Notes under the pieces: generated by a model
The model's input: only the letters and a program-made list of their open reading frames with translations
The model's database searches: none
Told to the model about the DNA's origin: nothing
Shown: piece after piece, positions 17,133 through 28,778 of the stretch
Layout: each line of letters starts with the position of its first letter
How positions within the stretch are numbered: the stretch's first letter is position 1
NCBI RefSeq assembly: GCF_902506505.1
Contig: NZ_LR733406.1
Location: 1,696,017 to 1,760,016, forward strand
Length of the DNA stretch: 64,000 nt
Direction: 5' to 3'
DNA from: Pseudomonas sp. 8AS
GTDB taxonomy: Bacteria > Pseudomonadota > Gammaproteobacteria > Pseudomonadales > Pseudomonadaceae
Program-made: the position numbers and the translations under genes

Positions 17133-19487
17133 TCATGCCTTGAGCGCCTGTTTCATCTGCTGCACGCCCCACAGCACCCGTTCCGGGGTGGCGGGGGCGT
17201 CGATGTCCGGTTGCACGCGGTAGTCGGCGATGCTTGCCACGGCGTCCTTGATCGCGCACCAGGCGGCGATGCCGAGCATGAACGGCGGCTCGCCAACGGC
17301 CTTGGAGTGGAACACCGTGTCTTCCGGGTTCTGGCGCTTCTCCACCAGCTTGATCCGCAGGTCGGCCGGCATGTCGGCCACCGTGGGGATCTTGTAGCTG
17401 GCCGGGCCGCTGGTCAGCAGGCGGCCCTGGGCGTCCCACACCAGTTCCTCGCAGGTCAGCCAGCCGACGCCCTGGAGGAAGCCGCCCTCGACCTGGCCGA
17501 TGTCGATGGCCGGGTTCAGCGAGGCGCCGACGTCGTGCAGGATGTCGGCACGCAGCAGCCGGTACTCGCCGGTCAGGCTGTCGACCAGCGCCTCGACGCA
17601 GGCCAGGCCGTAGGCGAAGTAGTAGAAGGGGTGGCCCTGGCCGCTGGCGCGGTCGTAGTGGATCTTCGGCGTGCGGTAGTAGCCGGTGGACGACAGCGAC
17701 ACCTGGCCGATCCAGGCCAGTCGCGCCAGTTCGTCGAACGGCAGCAATTGCGTTCCGGCGCGCACCTGGTTGTTGCCGAATTCGATTTCGCTCTCGGCCA
17801 CGCCGAAGTGGCGGGCGGCGAATTCGACCAGGCGCGCCTTGATGATCTCGGCGGCGTTCTGCGCGGCCTTGCCATTGAGGTCGCTGCCGCTGCTGGCGGC
17901 GGTGGGCGAGGTGTTGGGCACTTTGTCGGTGTTGCTGGCGGTGATCTGGATGCGCCCGATATCGACCTGGAACACCTCGGCCACCACCTGGGCGACCTTG
18001 GTGTTGAGGCCCTGGCCCATCTCGGTGCCGCCGTGGTTGAGGTGGATGCTGCCATCGCTGTAGACGTGGATCAGCGCGCCGGCCTGGTTGAGGAAGCTGG
18101 CGGTGAAGCTGATGCCGAACTTCACCGGGGTCAGCGCCAGGCCCTTCTTCAGCACCGGGCTGGCGGCGTTGAAGGCACGGATCGCCGCGCGGCGGGCGTG
18201 GTAGTCGCTGCTGGCCTCCAGCTCGGCGGTCATCTCGGCCAGCAGGTTGTGCTCCACGGTCTGGCCGTAGTGGGTGACGTTGCGCTCGCCCTGGCCGTAG
18301 TAGTTGCGCTTGCGCACCTCCAGCGGGTCGAGGCCGAGGTGGCGGGCGATGCGCTCCATCACCTCCTCGATCGGCAGCATGCCCTGGGGCCCGCCGAAGC
18401 CGCGGAAGGCGGTGTTGGAGGCGGTGTTGGTCTTGCAGCAGTGGCCGTTGATCAGCGCGGCGCCGAGGAAGTAGGCGTTGTCGGCGTGGAACATGGCGCG
18501 GTCGACGATCGAGCGCGACAGGTCCGGCGAGTAGCCGCAGTTGCCGGCCAGTTCCATGTGGGTGGCCAGCAGGCGGCCGTCGTCGTCGAAGCCGACCTCG
18601 TACTCGACATGGAAGGGGTGGCGCTTGCCGGTCATCTGCATGTCTTCGAAGCGCGGCAGGCGCATCTTCGCCGGGCGCCCGGTGAGGTGGGCGACCACCG
18701 CGCACAGGCAGGCCGGGCCGGCGGACTGGGTCTCCTTGCCGCCGAAGCCGCCGCCCATGCGGCGCATGTCGACCACCACCTTGTGCATGGGGATGCCGAG
18801 CACCTCGGCCACCAGCTTCTGCACCTCGGTGGGGTTCTGCGTGGAGCAGTACACCAGCATGGCGCCGTCTTCGCCGGGCATCACCGAGGACACCTGGGTT
18901 TCCAGGTAGAAGTGTTCCTGGCCGCCGATCTGCAGTTGGCCCTGCAGGCGATGCGGCGCGCCGGCCAGGGCGGCGGCTGCATCGCCGCGGCGCTGCTGGT
19001 GGCTGTCGACCACGTACTGCCGGTTGCGCATGGCCTCTACCACGTCGAGCTGCGGTTCCAGGTCCTGGTATTCGACGATGGCGGCCTGGGCCGCGCGGCG
19101 GGCGTTGTCCAGGCTGTCGGCGGCCACCGCGAGGATCGGCTGGCCGACGAACTGCACCAGGCCATCGGCCAGCAGCGGGTCGCCCGGCAGCAGCGGGCCG
19201 ATATCCAGCTGGCCCGGCACGTCTTCATGGGTGATGACCAGGGCCACGCCGGGCATGGATTGGCACGCCGTGGTGTCCAGGCGGGTGATCCGCGCGTGGG
19301 CGCGCTCGCTGCGCAGGGCATAGAGGTGCAGCTGGTTGGGAAACTCCAGGCGGTCGTCGACGTAGAGCGCCTCGCCGCTGACGTGCTTGTCCGCGCTCTC
19401 GTGCTTGAGCGGCTTGCCCACGCCGGTGGCGAGGCCCTGGCGGAACAGGTCGGCCAGTTGCTGCTGGCTGGGGGCGGGCTTATGCAT
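17133..19487 (-). CDS. xdhB: Xanthine dehydrogenase, molybdopterin-binding large subunit
   Basis: 784 residues beginning MHKPAPSQQQLADLFRQG. It has the aldehyde oxidase/xanthine dehydrogenase a/b hammerhead domain first (about 30-140), then the Moco-binding domain with GGGFGGKETQSAGP, AFRGFGGPQGM, GGTEMGQGLNTK and a C-terminal KAVGEPPFMLG, where the Glu is the catalytic base. It oxidises hypoxanthine and xanthine to urate. It overlaps the end of xdhA by 8 bp. Confidence 0.95.
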   Translation of the reverse strand: MHKPAPSQQQLADLFRQGLATGVGKPLKHESADKHVSGEALYVDDRLEFPNQLHLYALRSERAHARITRLDTTACQSMPGVALVITHEDVPGQLDIGPLLPGDPLLADGLVQFVGQPILAVAADSLDNARRAAQAAIVEYQDLEPQLDVVEAMRNRQYVVDSHQQRRGDAAAALAGAPHRLQGQLQIGGQEHFYLETQVSSVMPGEDGAMLVYCSTQNPTEVQKLVAEVLGIPMHKVVVDMRRMGGGFGGKETQSAGPACLCAVVAHLTGRPAKMRLPRFEDMQMTGKRHPFHVEYEVGFDDDGRLLATHMELAGNCGYSPDLSRSIVDRAMFHADNAYFLGAALINGHCCKTNTASNTAFRGFGGPQGMLPIEEVMERIARHLGLDPLEVRKRNYYGQGERNVTHYGQTVEHNLLAEMTAELEASSDYHARRAAIRAFNAASPVLKKGLALTPVKFGISFTASFLNQAGALIHVYSDGSIHLNHGGTEMGQGLNTKVAQVVAEVFQVDIGRIQITASNTDKVPNTSPTAASSGSDLNGKAAQNAAEIIKARLVEFAARHFGVAESEIEFGNNQVRAGTQLLPFDELARLAWIGQVSLSSTGYYRTPKIHYDRASGQGHPFYYFAYGLACVEALVDSLTGEYRLLRADILHDVGASLNPAIDIGQVEGGFLQGVGWLTCEELVWDAQGRLLTSGPASYKIPTVADMPADLRIKLVEKRQNPEDTVFHSKAVGEPPFMLGIAAWCAIKDAVASIADYRVQPDIDAPATPERVLWGVQQMKQALKA

Positions 19488-20919
19488 GGTCGGTCACCCG
19501 GGTGGCGATGTGCGGCTGGGTCAATTCCAGGTGGCAGCGGCGCAGCAGGTTCTGCGCCACCAGCAGGCGGTAGTCGCGGCTGGCGCGAAAGTCGCTGAGC
19601 GGGGTGAAGTCCCGGGCCAGGGCGGCGCAGGCGGCTTCCACGGTGGCCGTGTCGAATGGCCGGCCACTCAGCGCCTGTTCGCAGGCCGTGGCGCGCTTGG
19701 GAATGCCGGCCATGCCGCCGAAGGCGATGCGCACCGCGCCGAGCATGCCGTTAGTCAGCTGCAGGCTGAAGGCCGCGCAGACCGCGGAGATGTCGTCGTC
19801 CAGGCGCTTGGACACCTTGTAGGCGCGGAACTGCTGGCCGGCGACGGGGCGCGGCACGATGACCTTCTCGATCAATTCGCCGGGCTGGCGGGCGGTCAGC
19901 TTGTAGTCGAGGAAGAAGTCCTCCAGGGCCAGGCGGCGCTGTTGGCTGCCCAGGCGCAGGATCAGCTGGGCACCGAGGGCGATCAGCAGAGGCGGGGCGT
20001 CGCCGATCGGCGAGGCGTTGCCGATATTGCCGCCGAGGGTGCCCTGATTGCGGATCTGCAAGGAAGCGAAGCGCTCCAGCAGGGCGCCGAAGTCCGGGTA
20101 GTCGGCGCCGAGCAGGGCCTGGCAGTCGCTGAGGGCGACGCCGGCACCGATTTCTAGGCGGTCGGGCAGTACGGCGATGCGCTTGAGTGCCTCGACCTGG
20201 CCGAGGTGGATCAGCAGCGGCAGCTCGCGGTGCAACTGGGTGATCTCCAGCGCCAGGTCGGTACCGCCGGCGACCAGGCGGGCCTCGGGGTGGGCGGCGA
20301 ATTGCTCGGCCAGCTGCTCCAGGCTGCTCGGCAGCAGGCAGCGGTGGCCGTTGCCGGCGAGGCTCTCGGCCGGCGTGCGGGCGATGGCCTGCAACTGGGC
20401 GATGGTCTCGGCTGCATGGACGTCGAAGGCATCCGCCTGGCGCTGGGCGCAGGCCTGTTCGGCGGCGGCGAGGATCGGCCGGTAGCCGGTGCAGCGACAC
20501 AGGTTGCCGGCCAGCGCCTGCTGGGTGGCGTGCGGGTCGTACTGCTGCACGCCCTTGTGCAGGGCGAACAGCGACATGACGAAACCGGGGGTGCAGAAGC
20601 CGCACTGCGAGCCATGGCAGTCGGCCATGGCCTGTTGCACCGGATGCAGGCGGCCCTGCTGCTTGAGGTCTTCGACGCTGATCAGCTGTTTGCCGTGCAG
20701 GCTGGCGACGAAGGTCAGGCAGGCGTTGATCGCCCGGTAGCGCAAGTGCTCGCCCGCCAGTTCGGCCAGCACCACGGTGCAGGCGCCGCAATCGCCGGAG
20801 GCGCAGCCTTCCTTGGTGCCGGTGCGGCCCTGGACGCGGCGCAGGTAGTCGAGCACCGTGAGGTTGGGGTCGAGGTCGCGCTCTTCGCAAAGGCGCTGGT
20901 TGAGAAGGAAACGGATCAT
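19480..20919 (-). CDS. xdhA: Xanthine dehydrogenase small subunit (2Fe-2S and FAD domains)
   Basis: 479 residues beginning MIRFLLNQRLCEERDLD. The N-terminal ferredoxin domain has CASGDCGAC (about residue 38). The second cluster domain has CGFCTPGFV and NLCRCTGY (about 105-145). The FAD-binding domain (LVAGGTDLALE, NQGTLGGNIGNASPIGD) and the CO-dehydrogenase flavoprotein C-terminal domain complete the subunit. It passes electrons from the Moco subunit to NAD. The ATG at 20919 is preferred to a longer frame; it is the first gene of the xdhABC operon, with a RutR-like dyad 120 bp upstream. Confidence 0.95.
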   Translation of the reverse strand: MIRFLLNQRLCEERDLDPNLTVLDYLRRVQGRTGTKEGCASGDCGACTVVLAELAGEHLRYRAINACLTFVASLHGKQLISVEDLKQQGRLHPVQQAMADCHGSQCGFCTPGFVMSLFALHKGVQQYDPHATQQALAGNLCRCTGYRPILAAAEQACAQRQADAFDVHAAETIAQLQAIARTPAESLAGNGHRCLLPSSLEQLAEQFAAHPEARLVAGGTDLALEITQLHRELPLLIHLGQVEALKRIAVLPDRLEIGAGVALSDCQALLGADYPDFGALLERFASLQIRNQGTLGGNIGNASPIGDAPPLLIALGAQLILRLGSQQRRLALEDFFLDYKLTARQPGELIEKVIVPRPVAGQQFRAYKVSKRLDDDISAVCAAFSLQLTNGMLGAVRIAFGGMAGIPKRATACEQALSGRPFDTATVEAACAALARDFTPLSDFRASRDYRLLVAQNLLRRCHLELTQPHIATRVTDHA

Positions 20920-21211
20920 GCCGTCGCTCCTTCTTGCCCGGCTCGCCGGACAAGGCGCAGGGTTATCGCTGTTACCACACATTCTGCTCCGCACGGGGGC
21001 GTTGCGCTCGCTGACGGGCGCCGCCCTGGATAATTTAATTGACTATTCAGTCAAGTATTTATGCGAGCAAAGCAATAAGCGGGCCGAATGCCGGACAGCC
21101 AGATACCACCAGTGTGGACGGGATTTCGCAGGGCGTGGGCGGGCGGGGTGAACACCAGAATGGTGCGTGCGCCGAGGGAGTGCCTGTTTTCGAGGCCGGG
21201 GCAGGATACGG
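20920..21211. other. xdhA upstream region
   Basis: No gene is seen in these 292 bp. An AT-rich patch at 21030-21065 contains the RutR-like dyad and overlaps a -35-like TTGACT on the minus strand, so the xdh promoter is probably here. The rest, towards the tRNA cluster, shows nothing further. Confidence 0.5.
21039..21054. promoter_or_regulatory. RutR-like operator candidate 5, upstream of xdhA
   Basis: TTGACTATTCAGTCAA matches TTGACCAnnTGGTCAA at 11 of 14 specified positions and is itself a 6-bp-armed inverted repeat (TTGACT/AGTCAA). It overlaps the likely minus-strand promoter. Confidence 0.45.
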
Positions 21212-21223
21212 AAGGCGGAAACG

Positions 21224-21251
21224 AAAAAGGCCACTCGTTTGAGTGGCCTTT
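21224..21251 (-). terminator. Rho-independent terminator after tRNA-fMet copy 2 (downstream one)
   Basis: On the minus strand the stem AAAGGCCACTC/GAGTGGCCTTT is followed by a T-rich tract (TTTTTCG). It sits 9 bp past the tRNA 3' CCA. Confidence 0.85.
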
Positions 21252-21260
21252 CTTCGAAAC

Positions 21261-21337
<77 letters not shown>

Positions 21338-21418
21338 GCGCCAATTCTACTGCGGGATAAGTTTCTGTCAATCTATTTCTGCTTTTTAATCAATTACTTA
21401 AATAAAAAGGCGGAAACG

Positions 21419-21446
21419 AAAAAGGCCACTCGTTTGAGTGGCCTTT
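21419..21446 (-). terminator. Rho-independent terminator after tRNA-fMet copy 1 (upstream one)
   Basis: Same GC-rich stem and T tract as at 21224-21251, 9 bp past the tRNA. Each tRNA therefore has its own terminator. Confidence 0.85.
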
Positions 21447-21455
21447 CTTCGAAAC

Positions 21456-21532
<77 letters not shown>

Positions 21533-21669
21533 GCGCCAATTCTATCGCCAAATCCTCGGCTGTCAACCTTTAACTTGGAAAAAATCCTGATCACTCAGGT
21601 GCTTAGCGATGGGCGGATGGTAGACTCGGGCTCTTCAGGGCTTGCCTGCTGGGGCTTTCCGGACTTTTC

Positions 21670-22725
21670 GTGCGCAAGATCATCCATGTGGATTGCGACT
21701 GCTTCTACGCCGCCATCGAGATGCGTGACGACCCGCGCCTGGCCGGCAAGCCATTGGCCGTGGGTGGCGCCGCCGATCGCCGCGGGGTGGTCGCCACCTG
21801 CAACTACGAGGCGCGGGCCTGGGGCGTGCGTTCGGCCATGCCCATGCGCCAGGCCCTGAAACTGTGCCCGGATCTGCAGGTGGTCAGGCCGCGGATGGAC
21901 GCCTACAAGGCGGTTTCCCGGGAAATTCACGGCATCTTTCGCGATTTCACCGAGATCATCGAACCCTTGTCGCTGGATGAAGCCTATCTGGACGTCAGCG
22001 CCAGCCCGCATTTTTCCGGCAGCGCCACGCGCATCGCCCAGGAAATCCGCCGCCGGGTGTCGCAGGAGCTGCATATCACCGTGTCCGCCGGGGTGGCGCC
22101 GAACAAGTTCCTGGCCAAGATCGCCAGCGACTGGCGCAAGCCCAACGGGTTGTTTGTCATCACCCCGGACCAGGTCGAGGCGTTCGTCGCCGCCTTGCCG
22201 GTGAGCAAGCTGCACGGGGTGGGCAAGGTCACCGCGGACAAGCTGGGGCGCCTGGGCATCAGCACCTGCCTGGACCTGCGCGACTGGAGCCGGCTGGCCC
22301 TGGCCCGCGAGTTCGGCAGTTTCGGCGAGCGCCTGTGGAACCTCTGCCGCGGCATCGACGAGCGCGCCCTGCAGACCGACAGCCGGCGCCAGTCGGTGAG
22401 CGTGGAAAACACCTACGACGAGGACATCCCCAACCTGGCGCTGTGCCTGAAGCGCCTGCCGGAGCTGCTGGAGCAGCTGGAAACCCGCCTGGCGCGCCTG
22501 GACAGCAGCTACAAGGCGGACAAACCCTTCGTCAAGGTCAAGTTCCACGACTTCAGCCAGACCACCCTGGAACAGGCCGGCGCGCGGCGCGACCTGAACA
22601 GCTACCAGTTGCTGCTCAGCGCCGCCTTCGCCCGCGGCAACAAGCCGGTGCGGTTATTGGGCGTGGGAGTCAGGCTGGTCGATCTGCGCGGACGCCATGA
22701 ACAGCTGGAGCTGTTTGCGCCCTAG
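21670..22725 (+). CDS. dinB: DNA polymerase IV (Y-family, translesion)
   Basis: 351 residues from a GTG start: MRKIIHVDCDCFYAAIEM. Catalytic acidic residues are in HVDCDCFYA and SLDEAYLDV (about residue 103). The little-finger domain occupies the C-terminal third. The extreme C-terminus QLELFAP is a beta-clamp-binding motif, so the protein is complete. It carries out error-prone bypass synthesis. It stands alone downstream of the initiator tRNAs on the other strand. I see no clear LexA box in the short upstream gap. Confidence 0.96.
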   Translation: MRKIIHVDCDCFYAAIEMRDDPRLAGKPLAVGGAADRRGVVATCNYEARAWGVRSAMPMRQALKLCPDLQVVRPRMDAYKAVSREIHGIFRDFTEIIEPLSLDEAYLDVSASPHFSGSATRIAQEIRRRVSQELHITVSAGVAPNKFLAKIASDWRKPNGLFVITPDQVEAFVAALPVSKLHGVGKVTADKLGRLGISTCLDLRDWSRLALAREFGSFGERLWNLCRGIDERALQTDSRRQSVSVENTYDEDIPNLALCLKRLPELLEQLETRLARLDSSYKADKPFVKVKFHDFSQTTLEQAGARRDLNSYQLLLSAAFARGNKPVRLLGVGVRLVDLRGRHEQLELFAP

Positions 22726-22738
22726 GCTGGGTTCAAGT

Positions 22739-22809
22739 CGGTGCGCCGCGCGCACCACAAGCCACGTACGGGCCTCTGGTGCGCACGGCGCACCCTACGG
22801 CGAGGTTGG
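22739..22809. repeat. Family C palindrome (GGTGCGC type), copy 1
   Basis: Inverted arms GGTGCGCCGCGCGCACC and GGTGCGCACGGCGCACC followed by CTAC, in the convergent gap between dinB and the META lipoprotein. Other copies: 50395-50455, 51218-51238 (single arm) and 57174-57236. Confidence 0.8.
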
Positions 22810-22827
22810 AAAGCTGCGGGGCTGGCC

Positions 22828-23232
22828 TCAGCCTTCTTCCGGCCACAGGCGGATGGGCTTGCCTTCGGCCGGCCACAGGCGCAGCTGGCCGATCCCCGAG
22901 ACATCCCAGCGCTGCACGCTGCCGAGGGTGGCGAGGAAGCGCTGCTCCTGCTCCATCAGCGCCGGTGCGCACATCTTGCGGGTGCTGCCGGCCGGGCCGA
23001 AGGTCAGCTTGTCGCCCTCCAGGGTGAAAGAGGCGAACCAGTGGTTGCAGCCGGCGTTGCCGTAGGCGCGGCCATCCTCGCCGAGGGTCAGGGTCAGGTG
23101 GCTGCGGTCGATCAGCGGGCGCTCGCCGATCCATTCCACCTGGTAGGTCTTGTCACTTTCCAGTCGAATCGGGTCGGCCGCACAGCCGGCCAGGCAGGCG
23201 GCGAGCAGACCGAGGGCGAGCGTTGGCTTCAT
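22828..23232 (-). CDS. META-domain lipoprotein (HslJ-like)
   Basis: 134 residues beginning MKPTLALGLLAACLAGCAAD. It has a lipoprotein signal peptide with lipobox LAGC (Cys about 17). The META-domain core shows YGNAGCNHWFASFTLEGDKL and RKMCAPALMEQEQRFLATL. HslJ relatives are outer-membrane proteins linked to envelope stress or novobiocin tolerance; a specific role here is not known. Its start overlaps the stop of the next upstream gene by 4 bp (ATGA), so the two are coupled. Confidence 0.88.
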   Translation of the reverse strand: MKPTLALGLLAACLAGCAADPIRLESDKTYQVEWIGERPLIDRSHLTLTLGEDGRAYGNAGCNHWFASFTLEGDKLTFGPAGSTRKMCAPALMEQEQRFLATLGSVQRWDVSGIGQLRLWPAEGKPIRLWPEEG

Positions 23233-23666
23233 GCGCTTTTCTCCGTGCAGCGGGGGCAGAAGTGCTGACCGTCATGGCTGTGCCAGCCGAGTTCCCGGAT
23301 GCGTGCCTCGGCGGCGGCCGGGCGGGCCTGTTCGCCCAGGGCGGCGTCCACGGCGAACTCGAAGTCCAGCTGGCTGGCGCAGCCGTTGCAGTTGACCTGC
23401 CAGTTGAGGATAGTCAGTTCGCGGAAGGCCGGGCCGTTGGCGACCGCCAGCCACTGGCCGGGCGGGGTGATCATGTGGCGGACCTTCTCCACGAGCAGGC
23501 GCAGGGTCAGGGAACGGCTGCCCTTGAGGGTCACCAGCAGGGTGTCGCCGGGTTGAATCGAGCCGCCGTTGCCGGTCACCTGGTAGCGGCCGGGCGACAG
23601 GGCACGGCACTCGGTCAGGGTGTGTTGCGGGGCAAGCAGGGAATAGCGGAAATCGTGTTCGGCCAT
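23229..23666 (-). CDS. Conserved hypothetical protein with paired cysteines
   Basis: About 145 residues beginning MAEHDFRYSLLAPQHTL. I do not assign a function. It has NCNGC in the middle (about residue 100) and a C-terminal HFCPRCTEKSA, a pattern compatible with a zinc ribbon or metal site. The central segment is beta-rich (QPGDTLLVTLKG). The ATG at 23666 is chosen because the longer frame adds residues with no family character and overlaps ldhA. It is translationally coupled to the META lipoprotein gene and begins 30 bp after the ldhA stop. Confidence 0.75.
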   Translation of the reverse strand: MAEHDFRYSLLAPQHTLTECRALSPGRYQVTGNGGSIQPGDTLLVTLKGSRSLTLRLLVEKVRHMITPPGQWLAVANGPAFRELTILNWQVNCNGCASQLDFEFAVDAALGEQARPAAAEARIRELGWHSHDGQHFCPRCTEKSA

Positions 23667-23695
23667 GGGTCCTCCGGAATGGTGCCGGCATGCTA

Positions 23696-24691
23696 TCACG
23701 GCCCAGGTTGCACCTGATTGACCGGGCGGCCGGCGGCCCAGGCGGCGATGTTGTCGCGGGTGGTGACGGCGATGGCGCTCAGCGCCTCGCGGGTGAGGAA
23801 GGCCTGGTGGGCGGTGACGATGACATTGGGGAAGCTCAGCAGGCGCGCCAGCACGTCGTCCTGCAGGGGCTGGTCGGAGCGATCCTCGAAGAACAGTTCG
23901 GCTTCTTCTTCATAGACATCCAGGCCCAGGTAGCCGAGCTGGCCGCTTTTCAGCGCGCCGATCAGTGCCGGGGTGTCGACCAGCGCGCCGCGCCCGGTGT
24001 TGATCAGCATGGCGCCGGGCTTCATCTGCGCCAGGCGCGCGGCGTCGATCAGGTGGTGGCTGCTGGGCGTCAGCGGGCAGTGCAGGCTGATGACATCGCT
24101 GCTGGCGAGCAGCTCGTCGAGGCCAACCTGGCGGCCGTTGACGGCGTCCAGGTTGGCCAGCGGGCAGGGGTCGTGCAGCAGGTTGTGGCAGCCGAAGCCG
24201 GCCATGATGCGGGCGAAGGCCAGGCCGATCTGGCCGCCGCCGATGATGCCGACGGTCTTGCCGTGCAGGTCGAAACCGCTCAGCCCGTGCAGGCTGAAGT
24301 CGCCCTCGCGGGTGCGGTTGAAGGCGCGGTGGATGCGCCGGTTGAGCGCCAGGATCAGCGCCACCGCGTGTTCGGCCACGGCAAAGGGCGAGTAGGCGGG
24401 CACCCGCACCACGGTCAGGCCCAGCTGCTGCGCGGCCTTCAGATCGACATGGTTGTAGCCGGCCGAGCGCAGGGCGATCAGCCGCGTGCCGCCGGCGGCC
24501 AGGCGTTGCAGCACGGGCGCCGAGAGGTCGTCGTTGATGAACGGGCAGACCACCGCATAGCCCTCGGCCAGGGTGGCGGTATCCAGGCTCAGGCGGGCCT
24601 CCTGGAACTGCAGCGGCCAGCCGGCGGGCCAGTCGGCGGCGAGGAAGCTGTCGCGGTCATAGGGTTTGCTGCTGAACAGGAGGGTGCGCAT
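23696..24691 (-). CDS. ldhA: Fermentative D-lactate dehydrogenase (2-hydroxyacid dehydrogenase)
   Basis: 331 residues beginning MRTLLFSSKPYDRDSFL. It shows the NAD-binding motif VGIIGGGQIGLAFA (about 145), catalytic Arg in NTGRGALVDT, Glu in DVYEEEAELFFEDRSD and His in TAHQAFLTREA, all typical of the D-LDH subgroup. It reduces pyruvate to D-lactate with NADH. It lies downstream of gacS on the same strand with an 85-bp gap. Confidence 0.94.
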   Translation of the reverse strand: MRTLLFSSKPYDRDSFLAADWPAGWPLQFQEARLSLDTATLAEGYAVVCPFINDDLSAPVLQRLAAGGTRLIALRSAGYNHVDLKAAQQLGLTVVRVPAYSPFAVAEHAVALILALNRRIHRAFNRTREGDFSLHGLSGFDLHGKTVGIIGGGQIGLAFARIMAGFGCHNLLHDPCPLANLDAVNGRQVGLDELLASSDVISLHCPLTPSSHHLIDAARLAQMKPGAMLINTGRGALVDTPALIGALKSGQLGYLGLDVYEEEAELFFEDRSDQPLQDDVLARLLSFPNVIVTAHQAFLTREALSAIAVTTRDNIAAWAAGRPVNQVQPGP

Positions 24692-24776
24692 GGCAGGTTT
24701 CCGGGGCTGGGCGCAGGCTGCCAGCCTGCGTCTGTGAGTGGGTTAGGGACCGCTGCCATGGCGCGGCAGCGAGGCC

Positions 24777-27542
<2,766 letters not shown>

Positions 27543-27824
27543 CGTGGTGTTGCCGGCAGTTTAGCGGTACATCGATCGGGAATCTCCCAGGGCTTTTGCG
27601 CAATTGCCAGCAACTGGCCTTGGAGCTGACTGTGCGGCTGTTCTACTGCGCCCGGTGGAGGCTGGCGAAACGACGACGCCCCTGGCCCGGCGGCGCCTTC
27701 AGCCGTGGCTCGGCGGCCTCTTCATAACCCGCGGTAATAAACTGCGAGCGTTCCGCAATATGGCCTGGCCCGGTTTGCCGGTATCATGGGCGTCTTCATC
27801 TGTACCCGGATCATTCAGTTCGCC

Positions 27825-28718
27825 ATGAGCCTGCAGTTCCCCACTATCGCCGAGTGCATCGGCAACACCCCGCTGGTACGCCTGCAACGCCTGCCCGGCA
27901 ACACCTCCAATACCCTGCTGGTGAAGCTGGAAGGCAACAACCCGGCCGGTTCGGTGAAGGATCGCCCGGCGCTGTCGATGATCAGCCGCGCCGAGCTGCG
28001 CGGCGACATCCGCCCCGGCGACGTGCTGATCGAGGCCACCAGCGGCAACACCGGCATCGCCCTGGCCATGGCCGCGGCGATCAAGGGCTACAAGATGGTG
28101 CTGATCATGCCGGACAACTCCACCGCCGAACGCAAGGCGGCGATGACCGCCTACGGCGCCGAGCTGATCCTGGTCGACAGCATGGAAGGTGCCCGCGACC
28201 TGGCCCTGCAGATGCAGGAGGAGGGGCGCGGCAAGGTGCTCGACCAGTTCGCCAACGGCGACAACCCGGTGGCCCACTACAGCAGCACCGGCCCGGAGAT
28301 CTGGCAGCAGACCCAGGGCCGCATCACACACTTCATCAGCTCCATGGGTACCACCGGCACCATCATGGGGGTGTCGCGTTACCTCAAGGAACAGAACCCG
28401 GCGGTGCAGATCGTCGGCCTGCAGCCCCAGGAAGGCTCGGCGATCCCCGGCATCCGCCGCTGGCCCGAGGAATACCTGCCGAAGATCTTCGACGCCACGC
28501 GGGTCGACCGGGTGATCGACATGGGCCAGCAGGAGGCCGAGCAGGTGATGCGCCGCCTGGCGCGCGAGGAGGGCATCTTCTGCGGTGTTTCCTCCGGCGG
28601 GGCGGTGGCCGGCATGCTGCGCCTGTCTGCGGAAGTGGAGAATGCGGTGATGGTGGCGATCATCTGCGACCGCGGCGACCGCTACCTGTCCACCGGGATC
28701 TACGACGACCCGCAGTAA
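27825..28718 (+). CDS. cysM: Cysteine synthase B
   Basis: About 297 residues beginning MSLQFPTIAECIGNTPLV. The PLP lysine is in AGSVKDRPAL (about residue 40), TSGNTGIALA binds substrate and GTTGTIMGVSRYLKE binds phosphate. The CysM-specific C-terminal pattern (EGIFCGVSSGGAVAGM) supports CysM over CysK. It makes cysteine from O-acetylserine and sulfide or thiosulfate. It is divergent from gacS across 282 bp, which otherwise looks like ordinary promoter sequence. The start is the second in-frame ATG. Confidence 0.94.
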   Translation: MSLQFPTIAECIGNTPLVRLQRLPGNTSNTLLVKLEGNNPAGSVKDRPALSMISRAELRGDIRPGDVLIEATSGNTGIALAMAAAIKGYKMVLIMPDNSTAERKAAMTAYGAELILVDSMEGARDLALQMQEEGRGKVLDQFANGDNPVAHYSSTGPEIWQQTQGRITHFISSMGTTGTIMGVSRYLKEQNPAVQIVGLQPQEGSAIPGIRRWPEEYLPKIFDATRVDRVIDMGQQEAEQVMRRLAREEGIFCGVSSGGAVAGMLRLSAEVENAVMVAIICDRGDRYLSTGIYDDPQ

Positions 28719-28778
28719 TCACCACGGCCGCAGCCAGGCTGCGGCCCATGTTCACCTATTGATCAGCAGGTAGTGCAG

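Noticed and set aside
16521..19598. A 1,025-codon plus-strand open frame opposite xdhB
   Set aside because: It is a GC-driven antisense frame of a clearly conserved gene. Its product is Ala/Gly/Val/Gln-rich with no domain, as with many long frames opposite genes here.
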